From NCBI GenBank assembly GCA_937930135.1, contig CALGVO010000189.1:1-7978 (forward strand): a stretch of 7,978 bases of DNA, written 5' to 3'. Numbering within the stretch: the first letter of the stretch is position 1; each line of letters opens with the position of its first letter. Positions 1 to 4,318 of this stretch are shown here, piece after piece. This stretch comes from an uncultured Synechococcus sp. (GTDB taxonomy: Bacteria > Cyanobacteriota > Cyanobacteriia > PCC-6307 > Cyanobiaceae). The translations under genes were made by a program, and so were the position numbers. Under the pieces are notes generated by a model that saw nothing but the letters and a program-made list of their open reading frames with translations, ran no database searches and was not told where the DNA came from.

Positions 1-350
1 TTCTGCCCAACCTCTCCTATGCCGCCCGCCGCGGTCAGGCGCGGGAATGGTTGCGAGCGGTGGGCCTGGAGGACCACATGAACAAGCGCCCCCATGATCT
101 CTCCGGTGGTCAGAAGCAACGCGTCGCCATTGCCCGGGCCCTGGCGGCCCAGCCCCAGTTGCTCCTGGCTGATGAGCCCACGGCGGCTCTCGACAGCACC
201 ACCGGCCGCGAAGTGGTGGAGCTGTTGCGTCGGCTGGCCCGGGAACAGGCCTGTTCGGTGCTGATGGTGACCCATGACCCGCGCATCCTTGATCTGGCCG
301 ATCGGCTGGTGCGGATGGAGGACGGCCGCCTGTATGCGGCGGAAGGCTAG
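1..350 (+). CDS. devA: DevA-like ABC exporter ATP-binding protein, C-terminal part (5' end outside window)
   Basis: The last 115 residues of an ABC ATPase are readable from base 3 to the TAG at 348-350; the Walker A half lies left of the window. Seen in order: the ABC signature LSGGQKQRVAIARAL (about bases 96-140), Walker B LLLADEP followed by the D-loop ALDS (about 159-197), and the switch histidine in VTHDPRILDLADR (270-300). The ending, RLVRMEDGRL, is typical of the DevA/LolD-MacB group. In cyanobacteria, DevA powers DevBCA, which works with a TolC-like outer-membrane channel to export envelope glycolipids or related substrates. ATP hydrolysis would occur on the cytoplasmic face of the inner membrane. 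The DevB and DevC partners would be expected upstream, beyond the edge. All nucleotide-handling motifs visible are intact. The family is secure; the exported substrate is not known from this sequence, and the symbol denotes family membership only. Confidence 0.85.
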   Translation, partial: LPNLSYAARRGQAREWLRAVGLEDHMNKRPHDLSGGQKQRVAIARALAAQPQLLLADEPTAALDSTTGREVVELLRRLAREQACSVLMVTHDPRILDLADRLVRMEDGRLYAAEG

Positions 351-388
351 GTTGGTGAAAGTTCTCGACGACCCATTCTTCGAACCGC

Positions 389-544
389 ATGGCCAAGCGC
401 AGAAATCTCAAGAAGGAAAAGCAGGAGCGCAATCGCGCCTACGCCCGCAAATTCAAGAAGCGCAAGCTCCGCAACGACGGCCGTGGTGAAGGTGCTGGCA
501 ATGGGGTGACCGGGACGGCCAATAACGGTGGCGCCGCCGACTGA
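389..544 (+). CDS. Small highly basic conserved-looking protein (51 aa)
   Basis: An ATG at 389 opens a 51-residue frame ending at TGA 542-544. It begins MAKRRNLKKEKQERNRAYAR. About half of the first 29 residues are Lys or Arg (15 by my count). The last 20 or so residues are a Gly/Asn/Ala-rich tail with little charge. No signal peptide, membrane segment or cysteine is present. The head is likely a charged helix that binds nucleic acid, perhaps rRNA, but this is inference from composition only. The gene starts 38 bases after the ABC ATPase and ends 21 bases before a strong terminator, so it probably shares the exporter transcript. No SD-like sequence precedes the ATG. I recall similar basic short proteins in picocyanobacteria annotated as hypothetical, but cannot confirm homology here. 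Confidence 0.7.
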   Translation: MAKRRNLKKEKQERNRAYARKFKKRKLRNDGRGEGAGNGVTGTANNGGAAD

Positions 545-565
545 TCCGCGGTCGCAAGAATCTCC

Positions 566-587
566 GGGGGGCTTTGCCCCCTTTTTT
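566..587 (+). terminator. Intrinsic (rho-independent) terminator
   Basis: GGGGGC (567-572) pairs perfectly with GCCCCC (576-581) across a TTT loop, and six T residues follow at 582-587. This is a textbook GC hairpin plus U-tract. It lies 21 bases after the small basic protein and about 40 bases before the glycosyltransferase, so it should end the exporter/small-protein transcript and separate it from the genes to the right. Confidence 0.88.
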
Positions 588-628
588 CATGTCTTTAGGC
601 TGAGAAGCACCCTGCCGATTCCGTGCGG

Positions 629-1561
629 ATGTTTGCCAGCGTCGTCATCCCCACCTACAACCGGCGGCCGATCCTTGAGAAGTGCCTGAACGCGCTGGAG
701 CAGCAGCAAGCCAGTCCACTGTTGCAAGGGTATGAGGTGGTCGTCGTCGACGATGGCTCCACCGATGGCACACCCGACTGGCTGCGCGACAACCGCCACC
801 GCTTTCCCCATGTTCGGCTCGTCGAGCAGGCCCATGGCGGACCCGCTGAGGGGCGGAACCGCGGCGTCGATCAGGCGCGAGGCGATGTGATCGTGTTCAT
901 CGACAGTGATCTGGTCGTGACATCAGGATTCCTGGCCTCCCACGCCGCCGCCCTGGAGAGCACCTGGCGGCAACGGGGTGATCGACTTTGTTTCACCTAT
1001 GGCGCCGTGATCAACACGGCCAATTTCGCCGATCCCACCTCGGAACGTCACAAGCTGCGTGACCTCTCCTGGGCCTATTTCGCCACCGGCAATGTGGCGA
1101 TTGATCGGGAGGTGCTCGAACGCTCCGGCCTGTTTGACACCGGCTTTCGTCTCTATGGCTGGGAAGACCTCGAGCTGGGTGAGCGTCTGCGTCAGATGGG
1201 CGTTGTGTTGGTCAAGTGTCCGGAGGCTGTGGGGTACCACTGGCATCCCGCCTTTCGCCTGGAGCAGATTCCCGATCTGGTGCGGGTGGAGCGGGAACGG
1301 GCCCGGATGGGTCTTGTGTTTTATCGCAAGCACCCCAGCCGTCGGGTGCGTTTCATCATTCAGTTCACCTGGCTGCATCGGTTGCTCTGGGAACTGCTCA
1401 CCCTGGGAGGGCTGCTGAATGAACGCAGTCTGCGGCCGATTCTTGCCTGGTTGATTCGCCGCGGTCGTCCCGATCTGGCTCTCGAGTTGCTGCGGTTGCC
1501 GCTCAATCGGATCGGCGTGCGGGCGATGGCGCGGGAAGCGCGGCAGCAGGGCATCGCCTGA
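629..1561 (+). CDS. Family 2 (GT-A fold) glycosyltransferase
   Basis: This 310-residue protein is predicted to transfer a sugar from a nucleotide-sugar donor to an unknown acceptor, probably at the cytoplasmic side of the membrane during surface glycan synthesis. Motifs seen: the N-terminal strand ASVVIPTYNR (3-12), the donor-binding DDGS (41-44), the GGPAEGRNRG segment (70-79), and the metal-binding DSD (92-94). A C-terminal GT2 module GLFDTGFRLYGWEDLELGERL (167-187) carries the ED pair at 179-180, the usual catalytic base region, and is followed by HWH at 204-206. The C-terminal third is basic and amphipathic with no clear membrane helix, so membrane contact would be peripheral. I chose the ATG at 629, which leaves the usual short lead before the first strand; an in-frame GTG at 623 would add two residues. 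No good SD is present for either. It stands alone between a terminator and the rpsB leader. Donor and acceptor cannot be told from the sequence. Confidence 0.9.
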   Translation: MFASVVIPTYNRRPILEKCLNALEQQQASPLLQGYEVVVVDDGSTDGTPDWLRDNRHRFPHVRLVEQAHGGPAEGRNRGVDQARGDVIVFIDSDLVVTSGFLASHAAALESTWRQRGDRLCFTYGAVINTANFADPTSERHKLRDLSWAYFATGNVAIDREVLERSGLFDTGFRLYGWEDLELGERLRQMGVVLVKCPEAVGYHWHPAFRLEQIPDLVRVERERARMGLVFYRKHPSRRVRFIIQFTWLHRLLWELLTLGGLLNERSLRPILAWLIRRGRPDLALELLRLPLNRIGVRAMAREARQQGIA

Positions 1562-1577
1562 GCGGCAACGGACGCTT

Positions 1578-1597
1578 TGATAGGTTCAATAGGTTCA
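1578..1597 (+). promoter_or_regulatory. Candidate rpsB promoter with tandem 9-bp repeat
   Basis: ATAGGTTCA occurs twice head to tail (1580-1588 and 1589-1597), in a locally AT-rich patch within GC-rich DNA. The first copy is preceded by TG one base upstream, giving an extended -10 form (TG-A-TAGGTT, 1578-1586); the second repeats TAGGTT at 1590-1595. Either would place the transcript start roughly at 1593-1603, just before the structured leader. No convincing -35 box was seen. This is a candidate only. Confidence 0.3.
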
Positions 1598-1608
1598 TTC
1601 ATTCCGCA

Positions 1609-1670
1609 CACCTGTCTGTTTCGGGTGCTGGTCCCAGACCATCCCTGACAGGTGGAGGCGAACCCGAAAC
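1609..1670 (+). promoter_or_regulatory. Structured rpsB 5' leader, candidate H-type pseudoknot
   Basis: Two perfect helices are interleaved. CACCTGTC (1609-1616) pairs with GACAGGTG (1647-1654), and GTTTCGGGT (1618-1626) pairs with ACCCGAAAC (1662-1670). The order A-B-A'-B' means they form either a pseudoknot or two competing hairpins. A small GGTC/GACC hairpin (1630-1633 with 1637-1640) fits inside the 20-base loop between B and A'. The only SD-like element, GGAGG at 1654-1658, lies at the A'/B' junction and is 21 bases from the ATG at 1680, too far for normal SD use without folding. B' ends 9 bases before the start, so the structure would sit in the ribosome landing site. In E. coli, S2 represses rpsB-tsf through the rpsB leader; a comparable role here is inference. 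Confidence 0.55.
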
Positions 1671-1679
1671 CCAAACACC

Positions 1680-2399
1680 ATGGCTGTTGTCACTCTCGCC
1701 GAGATGATGGAAGCTGGCGCCCATTTCGGGCACCAGACTCGTCGTTGGAACCCCAAGATGTCGCGCTACATCTATTGCGCGCGCAACGGCGTTCACATCA
1801 TTGATCTCGTGCAGACCGCCGTCTGCATGAACAATGCCTACAAGTGGGTCCGCTCCGCGGCCCGCAGCGGCAAGCGTTTCCTTTTTGTTGGCACCAAAAA
1901 GCAGGCCTCTGAAGTGGTGGCCCTGGAGGCCAGCCGCTGTGGCGCTTCCTACGTGAACCAGCGCTGGCTGGGCGGCATGCTCACCAACTGGACCACCATG
2001 AAGGCCCGCATCGATCGCCTCAAGGATCTGGAGCGGATGGAATCCAGTGGTGCCATCGCCATGCGTCCGAAGAAAGAAGCCGCTGTGCTGCGGCGCGAAC
2101 TCGATCGTCTGCAGAAGTATCTGGGCGGTCTGAAGAACATGCGTCGTCTTCCCGACGTGGTGATCCTGGTGGATCAACGCCGTGAAACCAATGCGGTGCT
2201 GGAGGCGCGCAAACTGGATATCCCCCTGGTTTCCATGCTGGACACCAACTGCGATCCCGATCTCTGCGAGGTGCCGATTCCCTGCAACGACGATGCCGTG
2301 CGCTCGGTGCAGCTCGTGCTGAGTCGCCTCGCCGATGCGATCAATGAAGGTCGCCACGGCGCCAATGATCAGCGTGGTGCCGACGACGCCCAGGGTTGA
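1680..2399 (+). CDS. rpsB: 30S ribosomal protein S2
   Basis: At 239 residues this is the usual bacterial length. S2 joins late in 30S assembly, near the neck between head and body, and helps hold S1. The N-terminal family signature includes LAEMMEAGAHFGHQTRRWNP (6-25), followed by the YIYCARNGVHIIDLVQT region. FVGTKKQA (69-76) and NQRWLGGMLTNW (93-104) are diagnostic of S2. The second signature starts at P158 (PDVVILVDQRRETNAVLEAR) and is intact. The C-terminus has the short Gly/Asn/Asp-rich tail seen in cyanobacterial members. The ATG at 1680 matches the expected family start. It follows a 118-base gap containing the candidate promoter and folded leader, and it is followed after 88 bases by tsf, the classic gene order. 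No anomaly was seen in the protein. Confidence 0.98.
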   Translation: MAVVTLAEMMEAGAHFGHQTRRWNPKMSRYIYCARNGVHIIDLVQTAVCMNNAYKWVRSAARSGKRFLFVGTKKQASEVVALEASRCGASYVNQRWLGGMLTNWTTMKARIDRLKDLERMESSGAIAMRPKKEAAVLRRELDRLQKYLGGLKNMRRLPDVVILVDQRRETNAVLEARKLDIPLVSMLDTNCDPDLCEVPIPCNDDAVRSVQLVLSRLADAINEGRHGANDQRGADDAQG

Positions 2400-2422
2400 G
2401 TCTCCTGAACCGCTAAGTTCAC

Positions 2423-2452
2423 GCCGCCGATCCGCAACAGCGGATCGGCGGC
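2423..2452 (+). promoter_or_regulatory. rpsB-tsf intercistronic hairpin (13 bp, AACA loop)
   Basis: GCCGCCGATCCGC (2423-2435) pairs perfectly with GCGGATCGGCGGC (2440-2452) around an AACA loop. The stem is long and GC-rich but is followed by CTCGTCACAG rather than a U-tract; the nearest T run (2474-2479) is 21 bases downstream. It is therefore not a standard intrinsic terminator. Likely roles are a processing or stability barrier, or a partial attenuator that sets the S2:EF-Ts ratio. The structure is seen directly; the role is inferred. Confidence 0.7.
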
Positions 2453-2487
2453 TCGTCACAGTTCCTTCCTACCTTTTTTACTCTCCG

Positions 2488-3144
2488 ATGGCTGCCGTTT
2501 CTGCCAAGCTTGTCAAGGATCTGCGCGATAAGACCGGCGCAGGCATGATGGATTGCAAGAAAGCCCTGGCGGAGACCGAGGGCGACATGACCAAGGCCGT
2601 CGAGTGGTTGCGCCAGAAGGGCATCGCCAGCGCCGAGAAGAAATCCGGTCGCACCGCTGCTGAAGGTGCCATCGGCAGCTACATCCACACAGGAGCCCGG
2701 GTGGGTGTGCTGCTCGAGCTCAACTGTGAGACCGACTTCGTCGCTCGTGGCGATGTGTTCCAGGGGCTCCTGCGCGACGTGGCCATGCAGATTGCGGCCT
2801 GCCCGAGTGTGGAATACGTGAGCACCGATGACATCCCACAGGATGTGGTGGATCGCGAGAAGACGATTGAAATGGGCCGCGATGACCTCGACGGCAAGCC
2901 CGAGGCCATGAAAGCCAAGATCGTGGAGGGCCGCATCGGCAAACGGTTGAAGGAGATGGCCCTGTTGGATCAACCCTTCATTCGCGACAGTTCCCTCACC
3001 GTGGCGGAGTTGGTGAAGCAGGTGGCTGGCAAGATCGGCGAAAACGTGCAGGTGCGTCGCTTCACCCGTTACACCCTGGGTGAGGGAATCGAGGTGGAGC
3101 AGGTTGATTTCGCCACGGAGGTCGCCTCCATGACCGCGAGTTGA
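2488..3144 (+). CDS. tsf: Elongation factor Ts
   Basis: EF-Ts is the cytosolic guanine nucleotide exchange factor that releases GDP from EF-Tu. The protein is 218 residues, shorter than the E. coli form (283), as usual for cyanobacterial and plastid-like EF-Ts that lack much of the second core subdomain. The first signature, LRDKTGAGMMDCKKAL (12-27), lies in the UBA-like N-terminal domain. The second, ELNCETDFVAR (77-87), contains the TDFV contact with EF-Tu at 82-85. The C-terminal GKIGENVQVRRF segment is also typical. I chose the ATG at 2488 because MAAVSAKLVKDLRDKTGAGM matches the family start; a longer frame upstream would run through the intercistronic hairpin. No SD precedes it; the leader is pyrimidine-rich, which suggests SD-independent initiation. 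It probably shares a transcript with rpsB. Confidence 0.98.
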   Translation: MAAVSAKLVKDLRDKTGAGMMDCKKALAETEGDMTKAVEWLRQKGIASAEKKSGRTAAEGAIGSYIHTGARVGVLLELNCETDFVARGDVFQGLLRDVAMQIAACPSVEYVSTDDIPQDVVDREKTIEMGRDDLDGKPEAMKAKIVEGRIGKRLKEMALLDQPFIRDSSLTVAELVKQVAGKIGENVQVRRFTRYTLGEGIEVEQVDFATEVASMTAS

Positions 3145-3187
3145 GTTGGTCGCCGCCCCTGAGCCTGCGTCCTTGCACGATTCACAC

Positions 3188-4318
3188 GTGCGCGATCCGA
3201 ACGAACAACTCGAACGCTTGAGCGCTTGGGGCCAATCCATGGCCCCGGCGTTGTACAGGGATCAGGCCCTTTATCTGCAGCTGCTGCGCGAGCAGCTTCC
3301 GTCCGCTGTTCGCACCGTGCTCACGGCGCTCCTCACGGCTGATCAGGGCGTGCGCCTGGATGTGCTCGATGCAAGGTCTCGCCAGGTGTTCCAGGCGAAG
3401 ATTGAAACGCTGGTGCAGCGCTGTTGCTCCCTGCTCACGGTGGAGCAGCTCATGGAGCTGTCGCGTCAGATCGAGCGCGAGCACCTGGTGAGGCGACTGC
3501 AGGCCCAGCGGGCCCTGCTTGACGATCGCCCCACCACCGATGAGGCGCCAGGCGGCGGAGAGTCTTCCGCTTCGATTGCCCTGAGCCTGACTCCACCGAT
3601 CGATCAGCCGGAGCTGCTGCAGGGATTGCTGCCTCCCACTCCGGAGTCACCAGCGTCCCAGCCTGCTGCGTCATCCGACGCCGCAGACGATGACGACGAC
3701 GGATCGGCTCCCGAGTCGGACGATCTCGCCACCTTGAGGTCGTTGTTTGCCATGGCCGGTCAGGTGATGGCCAGTGGCGCTGCGCTGTCCGATGCCATCA
3801 GTGAGGCTGAACAGGAGGATGCAACCACCGATGCAGATCAGCTCGACGCCGATTCGGATCGCCTCCTGCCGAGCCTGCCGCTGGATCTTCTGCATTGGAT
3901 GGACGGTCAGGATCAGGCGCTGATGCGCCGGCTTCGCAATCTGTCCCATGCCATCAACGTGGAGTTGATGCGGGCGCAACTGATGCACAGCCTGTTGCCG
4001 ATCAGCCTGCTCGATGCCGCTCTCACCGGCCAGCTCGAGACTTTGCCCTCCGTGTCCAATCTGCTGCGGCTGCGTGTGCCCTTACCCACGGCCCCAGCCG
4101 GCCATTGGGTCGACCTGACCGGTGTGCTGCTGCGCCCCGCCGACCTGGAGTTTGATCGGATCGATCTGCGTCGCTCTCGATCCCGCCTGCGCCATCGGCG
4201 CCGTCAACTGCTCACAATGGTGCGACAGCAACGCCATTGGCAGCGGCGTGCAACGACCCGGCAGGTGCAACAACAGTGGTGGCCCAGCCCTTCCAATCCT
4301 CCACTGGATCAGAGCTGA
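3188..4318 (+). CDS. Uncharacterised two-part protein with acidic linker, between tsf and recG
   Basis: I do not recognise a named family. Read from GTG 3188, it is 376 residues in three parts. Residues 1-113 are helix-rich (LSAWGQSMAPALYRDQALYL at 11-30, then QLPSAVRTVLTALL and VEQLMELSRQIEREHLVRRL). Residues 114-225 form a Pro/Ser/Asp-rich linker with a run of five Asp at 167-171. Residues 226-376 begin LLPSLPLDLLHWMDGQDQAL, continue as a helical and Leu-rich region, and end in a strongly basic stretch (RRSRSRLRHRRRQ, 328-340) and a Gln/Trp-rich tail. No signal peptide, membrane span or catalytic motif is evident, so it is probably cytosolic; the acidic middle and basic end suggest binding to protein or nucleic acid. 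Start choice is uncertain: TTG 3146 (one base after the tsf stop), TTG 3173, GTG 3188 and ATG 3239 are all possible. Its end overlaps recG. Confidence 0.8.
   Translation: MRDPNEQLERLSAWGQSMAPALYRDQALYLQLLREQLPSAVRTVLTALLTADQGVRLDVLDARSRQVFQAKIETLVQRCCSLLTVEQLMELSRQIEREHLVRRLQAQRALLDDRPTTDEAPGGGESSASIALSLTPPIDQPELLQGLLPPTPESPASQPAASSDAADDDDDGSAPESDDLATLRSLFAMAGQVMASGAALSDAISEAEQEDATTDADQLDADSDRLLPSLPLDLLHWMDGQDQALMRRLRNLSHAINVELMRAQLMHSLLPISLLDAALTGQLETLPSVSNLLRLRVPLPTAPAGHWVDLTGVLLRPADLEFDRIDLRRSRSRLRHRRRQLLTMVRQQRHWQRRATTRQVQQQWWPSPSNPPLDQS

Noticed and set aside
274..489. A 71-codon + frame across the ABC ATPase end and the small protein
   Set aside because: It overlaps two better-supported frames and has no motif; the 389-544 frame shows coherent protein composition and ends just before the terminator.
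1651..1658. GGTGGAGG as the ordinary Shine-Dalgarno of rpsB
   Set aside because: It lies more than 20 bases from the ATG, outside the normal SD range. It is noted instead as part of the folded leader.
1599..2459. A 286-codon open frame on the - strand opposite rpsB
   Set aside because: It is an antisense shadow: rpsB itself is unmistakable, codon bias in GC-rich DNA keeps the opposite frame open, and the predicted protein shows no known motif.
2335..2487. N-terminal extension of the tsf frame upstream of 2488
   Set aside because: It would overlap rpsB and run through the 13-bp hairpin. The family start MAAVSAKLVKDLRDKTG fits the ATG at 2488.
2419..3240. A 273-codon open frame on the - strand opposite tsf
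   Set aside because: Same reasoning; it mirrors EF-Ts and has His/Leu-rich shadow composition with no motif.
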